64,000 nucleotides of DNA. Source: Odiellus spinosus. Taxonomy: Eukaryota > Arthropoda > Arachnida > Opiliones > Phalangiidae. The stretch lies in NCBI GenBank assembly GCA_963920705.1, contig OY987228.1, positions 2,682,159-2,746,158 of the forward strand, written 5' to 3'. A model generated the notes under the pieces. It was not told where the DNA came from. It saw only the letters and a list, made by a program, of their open reading frames with translations, and made no database searches. Position numbers and translations under genes: made by a program. Positions 44,047 through 54,737 of this stretch are shown one piece after another. The stretch's first letter is position 1; the number at the start of each line of letters is the position of its first letter.

Positions 44047-44403
44047 CATTGTAATAATCCTAGGCCTAGGAACGTGTTATAAAAATTGTGCCAAAAATTA
44101 GAAAAACCCGAAAAATAGGTGCAGGTGTTGGAAAAATAAAAAAGAAACGAGGAGATGCCCCAGGGGGGAAACTGAGGAACGAATGAGCGCGCGCTGGCAG
44201 TTTTGGAAAAAGCTAAAATGTGTAAAATTGTAAACTTGAAAAAGGAGTTAGGAATATTAAGAAGGATTGGAAAAAGTATTCAGGTCTTGAGGACCAAATC
44301 GAGCGTGCTTCCCAAAACGAGGAAAATTTAGAAAATGTGCGTGCGGTCATGAAGACTAAATAAACTGAGCGAGCTCCCTATAAAGCGGGAAAATTAATAA
44401 GTA
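44047..44403. other. AT-rich spacer, nothing recognised
   Basis: Purine-rich on the plus strand (GGAAAA-type motifs). No ORF of note. Confidence 0.4.
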
Positions 44404-44760
44404 ACAAGATGGTCAAGCCCATAGGAATAGCTAGACCCATGACATTGTAAAAGAGGCTGAATTAAAGGATTCTATAGCAGGGGCTTGTTATGCATGCATA
44501 AACGCTCTTTGAACAATTTGAATGGCGTTTCGAGATTCCTTTAAACACGAAGTTGCGTAAAGTTTTTCAAATCATGTTTTTCGAATCATGTTTTTCGAAT
44601 CACGTTTTTCGAATCACGTTTTTCGAATCACGATTTTCGAATCACGATTTTCGAATCACGATTTTCGAATCACGATTTTCGAATCATGATTTTCGAATCA
44701 TGTTTTTCAAATCATGTTTTTCAACTTGGCTACCTGTGAACGCGTCTTTAAGGAGATAAA
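44404..44760 (+). repeat. ~200-bp repeat with expanded 14-bp minisatellite
   Basis: Partner of 37611-37840, but with about 12 copies of the 14-bp unit TTTTTCGAATCACG between the shared flanks (44568-44725). The 68-aa ORF there is repeat read-through. Confidence 0.85.
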
Positions 44761-45357
44761 ATAAACTAATTTGCAAAACATATATTTTAATTGTGGCTAT
44801 TAAAAATCATTTAAGCCCTGAAAAGGGCAAAACCCTTCAAATTTGGTCAGTTCCCCCCCTTGAGACGTGCATCAGTTTGGTGTCATTTTGTAAATCTCGA
44901 GAATTCATTTATTCGCGATTTTCGGCCGATTGCCGGGGCTTCTATAGCGCGAGCGCCGCCGAAGCGCGTGATCGAGGAGGCTATGATCCACGTCACAACA
45001 ATTTACCACGAAGCATCTCTACCCCCCACCGTTCATCCAGAGTGGGAGTTTAGGCCGACGCAGTAGGAACCGTGCCGTTCCCAGTTTTCCTCTCCTTGTC
45101 TGATCCTTCATGTCTATAACCATCGTTATTTAGTGGAGAGTCGGTTAACGGAAATCTCCCCCGAGATTTTAATGATAAATCTATGATTAGTTTTAATTTC
45201 ACTAATTGGTTATTTATAAAAGCTAGACATTCATCACAAACACATTCTGCGCAAACTTACGCAGTTAATAAAAGATTTGAGGCTTCAGTTAGTCAAGTAC
45301 AAATTCCATGGAATCAAAAATAGGCTCCACTTCACGTAAGATAGCTCGATATCATTG
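44761..45357. other. Spacer with weak ORFs, nothing recognised
   Basis: AAGCCCTGAAAAGGGC at about 44814 recalls the palindrome seen 3' of some arthropod histone genes, but no histone sequence reads into it on the minus strand. ORFs at 44793 and 44860 have no known domain. Confidence 0.3.
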
Positions 45358-45718
45358 CAGGCTTGGAAATAAGGCACTAGTCACGGCATTTGACTACTAA
45401 AATAAATGCCCTGACTTTTAAAATTAATAAAAATCAGGGGGATAACTAGTCAATTTTACTAGTGAAATATTTACCTCAAATGTAATATTCATCAAACCCA
45501 AAAAGAGAAAAAACGAGATTATACACAAGTGAGAAAAGCTTAAATTCAGTCCTCCCGAATACGACTTACGAGATGGGTAATATTAATACGGTTTTTCCTT
45601 CTTGTTTCATACCCCTATTTTTACCCCCAGTAGGCAGTGACTACTAAAATAAATAAGGAGAGGGGGCTCACTAGTCAGTCTGACTACTAAATAAAATATC
45701 CTTATTTCCAAGCCTGTT
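45358..45718. mobile_element. hAT-like MITE (361 bp)
   Basis: Inverse ends CAGGCTTGGAAATAAGG and CCTTATTTCCAAGCCTG. CAGGC... termini are hAT-like. ACTACTAAAATAAAT occurs at both sub-ends. The flanking 8-mers do not match, so a target duplication is not shown. No coding capacity. Confidence 0.65.
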
Positions 45719-45871
45719 TTTTCTCTTTGACTAGGGTGGGAAATAACGATTGTATATTTGTGATATGTATAGTGTATACTATATTCGCGACGTAAATTTC
45801 GTCTGCTAAGATGTTATCCCAATGGCAATGAATAAAGCATATGTTTTGTTCCATTTTGGATAACACCTTAA

Positions 45872-46303
45872 AGGGAGGATGCAACCTAACAAGAAGCGAT
45901 TTTTTATCGATTCATTATTGTTTAAATAGGCCTAATCCACTATTTAAAAAATTTACAAACAAATATTAAACTAGAAATAAATTTAAAACTTACCCTGAAA
46001 ATAGGCTTAGTGGGATTCATGGAGCTCCTGATTTCCTCGCGTGTAAGGTCTAGCGACCAATCGCACGCGACGTAAGTCTCGTGGAGATCTCGCGTGAACG
46101 ACGGGCCTTTGCTCATTGGTCGCTAGACCTTACACGGACGCGATTCAGGATCTCCATGAATCCCGCTAAGCCTATTTTCAGGGTAAGTTTTACATTTATT
46201 TCTTGTTTAATATTTGTATTGTAAACTTTTTTGGATGGATTAGGCCATTTTAAACGATAAGGAATCGATAAAAAATCACATGTAATTAGGTTGCATTCTC
46301 CCT
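45872..46303. mobile_element. Fold-back MITE flanked by TTAA (piggyBac-like)
   Basis: Left TTAA (45868-45871) then AGGGAGGATGCAACCTAA; right TTAGGTTGCATTCTCCCT then TTAA (46304-46307). The arms are ~190 bp inverse copies including GATTTTTTATCGATTC and TACCCTGAAAATAGGCTTAG. TTAA duplication suggests piggyBac mobilisation; the terminal bases are not the classic CCC. Confidence 0.7.
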
Positions 46304-46439
46304 TTAACAGACGATATATAGGTTGCGAATATCATCAGATGAATTTCCATTTTTTTGGATTACAGACATTGGTTCTATCGTCTCGTTCAGCAGTTTTTTA
46401 GCTTCCTTTTTATCTGGACGCACGAAGATTCACAATTGC

Positions 46440-46950
46440 AAAGGATATCCGGAAATGTTAGGATTTATTTCGAAAATGCCCTTGGGAAAACAAATAATAC
46501 GATCATATTCCGATTTATCGGAGCTCTTCGCTTTACTCGAAAAAAAAAAAAGATGTCGGAAACAAAATGAACGAACTAAGAGATTACTCCAACCAATTTT
46601 TCACATTAATTCCGCATGATTTTGGCACAGATTCGCCTCCAATATTGGACAACTTTGAAGTCATTAAATCTAAACTTCAAATGTTAGATTTTCTCCTAGG
46701 GGTAGAGATTGGATTCAAACTAACCAGTGTAGCATGAAGAAGTTTTCAAGATTTCGTGATAAGGAGAAGGTGACCGGTATATGCCATTGCAAAAGCTTCA
46801 TAATCGAAAATTGTTGTGGTATGGTACCAGAACAAGCAACGTAGCTGGCATTTTAACTCAGGGTTTGCGTATTGCGCCACCCGAGGCTCCTAACAGCGGT
46901 TACGCGTTTGGAAAAGGAGTTTATTTCGCCGATATGATGGCTTTAGATAC
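46440..46950 (+). pseudogene. PARP-1 pseudogene fragment (regulatory helix domain to catalytic loop)
   Basis: PARP-1 makes poly(ADP-ribose) on DNA-damage-site proteins. Read across frames, this piece shows KMPLGK then IRSYSDLSELF (regulatory helical domain), FFTLIPHDFGTDSPPILDN and a helix ending LLGVEIGF. After a gap and stops, 46781 onward gives [39 protein letters not shown] and FADMM. The spacing is compressed, and the sequence after FADMM is unrelated. The position of the catalytic His (WHG in PARP-1) is Tyr here (WYG). Frameshifts, stops and lost segments make it non-functional. It starts ~130 bp after a TTAA-flanked MITE. Whether it is a retrocopy or a genomic fragment is undecided. 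Confidence 0.85.
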
Positions 46951-47059
46951 ATTGCACCCGTTGGTGCAAAGCTACATTCGTTACCCTGCAATTTGTTCCC
47001 AGTTATGAACTGTTACACCGGTCGGGGGAACTGAACACGAAGGGATCATTCCGAGCGTT

Positions 47060-47314
47060 GCAGACGCTAACCCTAAATTTATAGTTCCAGTGGAACTCAT
47101 TTTCCAAACGCGTTAACGCTGTTAGGAGCCTCGGGTGGCGCAATACGTTGGAGTATTTTGTATCCGACATCTTTTTTTTTCCGAGTAAAGCGAAGAGCTC
47201 CGATAAAACGGAATATGATCGTATTATTTGTTCTCTGGATAGTCTTCCCAAGGGCATTTTCTTCAAATCAATCTCGAATTCTATCAGAAATCTAATAGGT
47301 ATTACGAAGAACAA
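47060..47314 (-). pseudogene. Second PARP-1 pseudogene fragment, inverted
   Basis: The minus-strand frame reads FLIEFEIDLKKMPLGRLSRE, then QIIRSYSVLSELFALL, a better preserved version of the helical domain than the plus copy. After KKKMSDTK it jumps, by an internal deletion, to nucleotides encoding [10 protein letters not shown] and AFGK, which the plus copy carries about 320 bp further on. Shared idiosyncrasies (the A-rich KKKKMS insertion) show that the two copies derive from the same pseudogene rather than independently from the functional gene. Confidence 0.8.
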
Positions 47315-47552
47315 TGATATAAACTAGCTTTCCTGAACTCGTTATAATAGGCTAAAGGTTTTCAATTTTCTAGATAAAATTGGCGCGAGACTTTGTTTTA
47401 AAATCTGTTTAAATGTCTCGTGGAAGACTTTTCGCGCCAAAATTGCGCAACAGATTTTAAAACAAAGTCTCGCGCAAATTTTATCTAAAAAATTAAAAAC
47501 CTTAAGCCTAACGAGTTCAGGAAAGTTAGTTTATTTCATTGTTCTTCGTAAT
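47301..47552. repeat. 252-bp palindrome
   Basis: ATTACGAAGAACAATG at 47301 is inverse to 47537-47552. The arms of ~110 bp stay paired with few mismatches (GACTTTGTTTTAAAATCTGT against its inverse), with a ~30-bp loop near 47412-47440. It is either a fold-back MITE or an inversion junction next to the PARP copies. Two GCCTTTTTAAAGGC hairpins follow at 47575 and 47628. Confidence 0.8.
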
Positions 47553-47709
47553 TTTTCATTTCTAGTTCATATTTCTGCCTTTTTAAAGGCGGAATATAAT
47601 ACTTCTTTCAATTTATTGGTGATACTGCCTTTTTAAAGGCGGAATACCTATTTGCAACATATTTGGATTTCGGCTGTACGAGTATTTAAGCCGAATAAAT
47701 AAATAAATC

Positions 47710-48852
47710 ATGGCTCAGTTCACAAGTTCTGAGAAAACTGATATGATTTTATTGTTTGGTGAATGTCGAGGAAATGCCCGCGAAGCAGCGCGTCTGTACC
47801 AAAGAAGATATCCAAATCGGTATAAATTCCCAGTGGAATCAACCTTTCGAGCTCTTGAAGCAAATCTCCGTAGTGATGGCTCTTTCAATCGTCAACAAAA
47901 ACAACCCAGAGTCAATCGCATCGTGGCTAACGAATCAAGAGGTGATGATATGATCCTGGCGGCGTTCCACGTTAACCCCCACACCAGTAGTAGAGCAGTT
48001 GGTGGAGAGTTTGGAGTTAGCCATTCTACAGTCCTTCGAGTATTTCACACCCAGAAGTTCCACCCCTACCATATTCACTATCGGATGAAGATAGGCTGCG
48101 ACGCACCGAGTTTTGTTTGGCCTTGCGATGGCTGTCGGAAGAACATCCAAACTTTGTTTCTTAAGTTCTATAGTCTGATGAAGCCACATTCCATAGAGAT
48201 GGAACGGTCAATAGGCACAACATGCACTATTGGTCTCAGCAGAATCCTTATTGGCTTAGAGAAAATTCGATCAACAGAGATTTAAAACGAATGTATGGGT
48301 GGGAATTTTCGGGGAACGAATAATAGGTTCTTTCTTTTTTGAAGAAAATTTAACTGGGCCAACTTATCTGGAATTTCTCCAAACTAGTGTTACCGAAGCC
48401 TTGCGAGAGATGCCACCAGCTGAAACGCAAGATATGTGGTTTCAGCAAGACGAGCACCTCCGCATTACCATCGAGGCGTACGAGAGTGGCTTAACGATAG
48501 CTTTCCTAACCGATGGTTTGGACGGGGAGGGTCCTTTCCATGGCCACCAAGATCCCCCGATCTAACACCTTTGAACTTTTTCCTTTGGGGATACGTAAAA
48601 AGCGTTGTGTATGAATCTGAAGTTCACACACTTGAGGAACTGCGGCAAAAAATTCGATCAGCTGTCGAACGATCTCTGGCTAATGTCCTAGGGTCAGTAA
48701 TTAGTCGCGGCGAAGAATGCCTCGAAACCGATGGGGGCATATCGAACACATGCACTAATGATTTTGGCCTGTTTTATTGGAATTTGAAGAGAATTTTCAA
48801 GAGAATATCGCGCATTTCAGAAAAAATCTTGATCGTTGTTGGAGAAAAATAA
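47710..48852 (+). pseudogene. Mariner-superfamily (DUF4817-type) transposase, frameshifted
   Basis: The N-terminus MAQFTSSEKTDMILLFGECR carries the first helix-turn-helix. GVSHSTVLRVFHTQKFHPY is the second. A frameshift near 48085 follows. The first catalytic Asp is in SDEATFHRDG (about 48175), the second in MWFQQDE (about 48445), and the third in the RSPDLTPLNFFLWG box (48553-48600), in a third frame. At least two frameshifts break it. It is a different family member from the 28-30 kb element. A probable right terminus, GTTACACCCTGTATA, lies at 49540-49553. The left terminus was not found. Confidence 0.85.
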
Positions 48853-48974
48853 CAATTATCAAATTTGGCGCAATTTCTTTAAATTTTAAAACGAAATTAC
48901 TAATTTGACCTAAATTTTATTGGTTTAGGAGGATAATTTTAAATTGGTACATTTGTGTTAATTTCTAAAGTATT

Positions 48975-49400
48975 TAACCACATTGGCCTATTTTTATCGA
49001 TTTTTAGTGGATTTATCCAATTTGGCCTATTTTATCGATTTTAAAAGGAATTATCCAATTTGGCCTATTTTTATCGATTTTAAAAGGAATTATCCGATTT
49101 GGCCTATTTTTATCGATTTTAAAAGGAATTATCCAATTTGGCCTATTTTATCGATTTTAAAAGGAATTATCCAATTTGGCCTATTTTATCGATTTTAAAA
49201 GGAATTATCCAATTTGGCCTATTTTTATCGATTTTAAAAGGAATTATCCAATTTGGCCTATTTTTATCGATTTTAAAAGCAATTATCGAATTTGGCCTAT
49301 TTTTACCGATTTTAAAAAGAATTATCGAATTTGGCCTATTTTTATCGATTCTAAAAGTAATTATCCAATTTGGCATATTTTGGTTATTTTTGTCGATTTT
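48975..49400 (+). repeat. ~38-bp minisatellite (about 11 units)
   Basis: Units of TTGGCCTATTTTTATCGATT and TTAAAAGGAATTATCCAA. They lie between the transposase and its right terminus, so inside the transposon. ORFs on both strands (49138, 49167) are repeat read-through. Confidence 0.92.
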
Positions 49401-49552
49401 TGAAAATAATTTCAAATTAGCGTTGTTTAAGCTGATTTTAATTTTCCGCCGAAATGGTCTATTTTGATGAAATTCCTAATTTTCAATGTTAAAATCCCTT
49501 TGAAAATTTTTCCCATAGAAGCTATTGAGTTTTGTTATCTGTTACACCCTGT

Positions 49553-49800
49553 ATATTGCAACAGAATTTTACATAGAGTAAGAGTCGTAATATTACGAAC
49601 CGGAAATATTTCTGTATACTTAGTGAAATAGTCCACTATAACTACCAGAAATCTATTCTGATGTTTAGTACAGGGTATTGGGCCCATTATATCAATACCC
49701 ACTAAATCTCCGGGATGAATTTTGTACGAAGGTATCATAAACCCAGGTTTCTTCGTATTCCGACTCTTATAGCGTTGGCAGATCTCACTGCTTAACCAAA
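49553..49800 (-). pseudogene. pol: Gypsy integrase fragment
   Basis: The minus strand reads CQRYKSRNTKKPGFM (end of the zinc domain), then GDLVGIDIMGPIPC and FLVVIVDYFTKYTEIFPVRN, the first part of an rve core with its first Asp. The homology stops abruptly at the TATA adjoining the mariner-type terminus, consistent with the transposon having inserted into this integrase. The continuation is not found on the far side. Confidence 0.75.
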
Positions 49801-50848
49801 GTATATAGTTGGGGATGGTAATATTTAGCCCTGATTTTTATACAGTATTTAAAACGAATGTTGAATTAAGTCTTGAACGGCGCCCCATATTGTAAGCGTT
49901 TAAAAACACTCCTCGCGCTTTTCTATAGCGAACTAAAAACACGATAAATGAAATTTAAATTAACTTGGTTTTGTCAATTAACTTTAATTTTAAAGATATT
50001 ACGATACAATTTACGCTTCAAAACATATTTTTGGTCAAATTTACACTCTTTCGCGTCAAAAACTTATTAATTTACCGTAATTAAACACTAATTAACGCTT
50101 TAATTTCAAATTTAGGTACCTTTATAAAGTCTACGTATTTTTAATACAAAATATGTAGTGATTTATGAAAAAGAACAGAAATTTCTAGTATTTTATTACG
50201 TTTTGAAATTAAATTTTACGAATATTGATTCAAAATTAATGAATTAATTTATATTTACCGATGCCTAATAATATTCGCTCGTTTAAATATAACTAAATCT
50301 ATTTATTTGGCTTAATTATTTAAATTGTAATTTCAACCAGTCGGAGTTTTCCCAGCTATTGTACTAATTTTTCATTGGAAATTGAGTTATATCCTCAGCA
50401 TACAAGGCCTGAACAAATATATATCACGAAAAAAAAAACCCCTCAATTTAAACAATTTTCTAAAATGGAATAGTCCGACACATTTTGGCAACCGTTTAAC
50501 GTCTTCCAATGTAAAAAATTTTCGAACTAAGATCAGCCGTAATTTGCAGAGTTTTTTCTACATATAAAGGTTACGGTTTATTATTCTTCCCCTGAAAAGG
50601 AAAGTCGACTCTGCGCGCGCCTTGTTTCCCCGGGGATTTTTTTCCCATCTCGGTTTCAGCCCCCTTATATTTCCTTTTCATACAAAATATCGAATGAAGA
50701 TTTAATAAAATTAAAGGAAAACGTTAGGTTAAGATTTCCCCTTTATTAGGTTCTCGTACTATGCACTCTTTAGCGCGAACGCGAATAATTTACGTTGTTC
50801 GTGGAAGAAAGCTAATGCAGCTATGGAGTAAAGGAATTATATTCCGCT
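49801..50848. other. AT-rich spacer, no gene
   Basis: No repeat partner or ORF of note. The 61-aa ORF at 50382 lacks features. Confidence 0.45.
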
Positions 50849-52030
50849 CAGTTATAGGCTCCGCTCTATTATCAACCACAGGCGGATTGTAAAATTCTAG
50901 AACCTTCTACCAGAGAAACCCCGTGATCCCGCGGAGCCAATGAGAGGCGGAATTTACAAAAAAGCGGGCTTCTTGTCCGAAAAGACTGGGCTCCGAAGCG
51001 TAGGGAGAGAAATAGTGCGGCTAGCGAAGCGTCACTTTTCTCACTCTCTTTGCAGCGCTAGGTCGTAAAGAATTTACAACAACGAATAAAGTCGTTATAA
51101 AGGTCTAAAATGTTTAGTTGTTCAGAATTAAATTAATAATTTATCCTTTGTTTATTTGAGAAGCTGACGATTGCCTCGTAGAGTAACAATAGCCCTAATG
51201 CGACCTCAAATAAAGCGGAAAATTAAGTCGAATATTTCTCGAATGTTACCGAGAGGAGACTTCAAAACATTCGTTCCGAGTCCAAGTTCAAACAAAGGAA
51301 TTTCGTTTCGCGGGCGTTATACGTCAAGCACTCAACAATAGATTTGGCCGTACATTTTTAGTACGAACCTTTTCTAGTCTTTCGTGTCAACTAGAACAGT
51401 TCTTTTAAGACCTTTAAGAGGTGATGATTAACGAATTAAGATTTCTTGCCAAATTAAAAACGGCCTTTTTTAAGGCCAAGTCATTTGATGCAACTTTGAG
51501 CAGCTCTAGTTTCCTTGTTGCTGGGGAACATGGGGCTACTGGTCCTCCTCATTCAGGTGGACCTTAAATTCTATGGATTTAATTAGTGGAATAGTTACAT
51601 GTATTGTCTTTTGATAGTGTGTATGGGATAATGGCAACTAGTTTCCCTGTTGCTGGGGAACATGGGGCTACTGGTCCTCCTCGTTCAGGTGGACCTTAGA
51701 TTCTATGGATTTAATTAGTGGAATAGTTACATGTATTGTCTTTTGATAGTGTGTATGAGATAATGGCAACTAGTTTCCCTGTTGCCGGGGAACATTTGGC
51801 TACTGGTCCTCCTCGTTCAGGTGGACCTTAAATTCTATGGATTTAATTAGTGGAATAGTTACATGTGTTGTCTTTTGTTAGTGTGTATGGGATAATGGCA
51901 ACTATTTTCCCTGTTGCTGGGGGACATGGGGCTACTGGTCCTCCTCGTTCAGGTGGACCTTAGATTCTATGGATTTAATTAGTGGAATTGTTACATGTGT
52001 TGTCTTTTGATAGTGTGTATAGGATAATGG
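50849..52030 (+). repeat. Flank module copy B plus short minisatellite (about 4 units)
   Basis: 50849-51510 parallels 1-342 joined to 1228-1548 and shows the empty site of the 343-1227 insertion at 51190. 51511-52030 holds about four ~131-bp units with CTACTGGTCCTCCTCGTTCA instead of CTACTCGTTCAAG. The units are more diverged from each other than those of the long array. Confidence 0.9.
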
Positions 52031-52840
52031 GGGCAATCGTTTTACAAAATATGGCTAAGTCAAAGAAAACTCCTAAAACCAAGATGACTAAAAGAACGAC
52101 CAAAACACTTAAAAGCAAATTGTGTTGAATCTCCAGTTGTTATTTTTTGAACTTTTTGAAATAAGTGTTAAATTTAATGTTTGTAAATATATATTACTCT
52201 TTTTTTTTGTGTTTTGTGGCATTTTAGTGTCCCTTTAAAACTTATTCCCAATTCTGTTCATTTGAAAAATATTTTCTTTCGTTTCCATTTTTTTGTAAGA
52301 ATTTGTGTTTAACCTATTGTATCAAAACTGTTTCGCGAAAATAGTCAAGCCCCTCTGAAGGAGGGTAATCCCCAAATATAAGGAAACAAGCGTTTCCTCC
52401 CCCCTTTCAAAACCTAAAGAATGTGCAGGTGTTAAAATTTGGGCACATGATCCAAAAGTACCAATAGAAAAGTAAGAGGCGCTATAGGGCAAAAATTGAA
52501 AAAGGAGCATTTTCATTTAGTAAAAACGAGAACTTTTGAGTGCAGTGCAAAAACAAGTATGAAATTTAAGAGCGCGTGCTAGGTTGAACCGAGGTTCTCC
52601 TCTTCAAAAAATTAAGTAAACCCCCTTTTGTGCTAGGGACTAAATCTAAATTAATCAGCACGAATTTATAGTAATAAATAAAACAGTTATTTATTTTTGT
52701 TGAATTTTAAACCGTAGTGCAATTTATTTAAATCATATTTTAATTCTCACGTAACCCCACGTGTCAGGGCAACACGAGCGCGATTAGGGTGTTTTAGTCC
52801 GCTTTAACCGCTAAAACTATAAACAGCTCTCCCAAGCTAC
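52031..52840. other. Spacer, nothing firm
   Basis: A 25-codon Lys/Thr-rich frame starts at about 52052 (MAKSKKTPKTKMTKRTTKTL), too short to call. There is a poly-T tract near 52200. No repeats were seen. Confidence 0.35.
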
Positions 52841-52887
52841 TTCGGACATAAATGTAGGAACGCGCATCTACAAATTGAGACAAGTTG

Positions 52888-53291
52888 CCAGTATCTGAAG
52901 GGATACGTACTTATTGGAAATGGCATACCACTAGAAATGATTCGGCCATTCAAGATATATTTGAGGGCCTATTGTTATCACAATTAACATGTCTTCATTC
53001 CAAATCAGTCTCTAACAGTTACGAAGTCTTCTCATGCCTTTCAGTCCCCATATCTTCGTCGAGGAGATGATCTCTACATGTAAATCTTTCCCTATATAAA
53101 TTGCCTAAATTACGCTCGCTAACTTTCTATCAATTGTCTTTTGATTAGTCTTGTGTGAAAAACTTTTTGAAACCAGAGAGAATATCGGGCGATGCTGGGT
53201 GAAATTGCCCCACCTGTAAACAAAAAAGAGAAGCCGAGAAACAAATGTATATCGTAAAATTACCAAAAGTTCTCCTTATACATTTAAAGAG
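52888..53291 (+). pseudogene. USP-type deubiquitinase pseudogene, two exons
   Basis: USP8/USP2-like ubiquitin-specific protease catalytic domain, central part. Exon 1 (to 53079) reads WKWHTTRNDSAIQDIFEGLL, SQLTCLHSKSVSNSYEVF and LSVPISSSRR, with an in-frame TGA (53068-53070). A 69-bp intron follows (53080 GTAAAT ... TTTTGATTAG 53148). Exon 2 (53149-53291) reads CVKNFLKPERISGD, a stop (53200-53202), then NCPTCKQKREAEKQM and YIVKLPKVLLIHLKR, ending at a donor GTTAGT. Splicing keeps frame. In exon 1 the second Cys of the structural Zn ribbon (TCxxC) is Ser; CPTC is kept. Neither the catalytic Cys nor the His box is in this fragment. Confidence 0.82.
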
Positions 53292-53423
53292 GTTAGTTGT
53301 TCACGAGCTTAAACGTTGTTCAGTAGTTATTTTTATTTACATTTTGAATAAAAATATTTAGGTTTTCGTACGAGGGATTGTTAACAAGCAAATTAGAAAC
53401 TATGGTGACCTTTCCATTAACCA
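53205..53423 (+). repeat. USP exon/intron segment, direct repeat copy 1
   Basis: Near-identical to 54738-54957 over about 219 bp. It includes the end of USP exon 2, the donor site and ~130 bp of following intron. A third short match (GTGGAATTGCCCCACCTGC) begins at about 53430. Confidence 0.9.
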
Positions 53424-53459
53424 ACCTGGGTGGAATTGCCCCACCTGCAACGGAGGCTT

Positions 53460-54737
53460 TTCCCGAAAAAAAAAACTCCAACTTGTTTGAAAAGCCTCTT
53501 CCTTTTCCCTTCTAGTTTTTCAGCACGCCAGTGACGTCACTGAGGTGCGATTCTTCGGCCGCACTGACTTAGAGGTGGCTTATAGCTCTTCTTATTGCTG
53601 TCTGTTTCTCTCTCTGAACAAAGTCCCAGGCGAAGATTATTTCTTTATTGTGATTAACCAAGGTTCTTACAAAATTTAGCGTGTGAAGATTATAATATTT
53701 ATTTCTTTTGCTTTGAATATAACGCTTTCTAGCCAGTGAATTGATTATGATCGGCCCGTCGGATCGGCCTATTTTTAAACAAAATTGAAATTTTTTACTC
53801 AAGAAATTCCTGCCCTTTGTATGAAAAATATCGTTCCAGAAATAAACTACGTCATATATCTAAAAAAGTATATATATTTTTGACATTTTCATTTTGAAGT
53901 TTATTAAAAACCCAGAGGTATAAAATTTTGAATATGGCGTTTTTAATAGTATGATAAAACTATAAAAATTCGAAAAAGTGGTGACAACTGAAAGATAATT
54001 AACATTACTCGAAAACTTTAAATGCGAAATACATCGATAAAATTCATATAAAACTAAACTAAAAAAAGAGCTACGGACCAAAACCTTATACTATTTATTA
54101 TAAAATTATAATTTTTATAAATTGTCAATATTCAATTTATGATTTTATAATTTGAAATTAATAGTTATAATGTCGTTTAAAGAAAAAAACTCGTTACAAG
54201 GCAAAATGGACAACTTTGCTAACAATAAATATATTCATTATTTACTCACTCCAGTAATTTATAAATAAAATAAAACATTATTTCTAGAACACTGTATTTT
54301 TACTAAAGATTCCAGCTCTCTTTAAATTATAAAATGTTAAACGCAATATTTACCTCATATTAAATGTAGTCAGACTGTTGCTTGTTGAGGAACCATTTAT
54401 TATAGCCGTCCTTACATTGCCTCTACTCTTGAACTATATGGTCAAATTCTTTTAAAATAAACTATTCTCAGAATTTTTGTAATAACCTTGAACCATTGTA
54501 TTCTATAAAGGGTTATCTTTTCAATCAGCTGCAGTCTAGGCACAGAGGTTTTCAAAAGCAGGTTCTTCTAAGCGCGGGACTACTTGTTTCGCATTAGGGA
54601 ATTCCGATCAACGTAGGGTGTGGGGAATACACGTTGTCAACCCTCCCTAAATCGTCGAAGTGTCTCGTACCGAAACCCCGCCCTAAAATAGGGCTCTATA
54701 AGCCAACCTAATAATGCGCAGAATTTTTGTAAGAACC
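53460..54737. other. AT-rich spacer between USP segments
   Basis: Minus-strand ORFs of 73-77 aa (53569, 53860) show no domain. No further USP exon (His box) was found. Confidence 0.45.

Noticed and set aside
44800..45070. Histone gene 3' palindrome (AAGCCCTGAAAAGGGC) with a minus-strand histone
   Set aside because: No histone sequence can be read on either strand next to it.
52052..52129. 25-codon Lys/Thr-rich peptide
   Set aside because: Too short and low-complexity; no copy elsewhere in the window to support coding.
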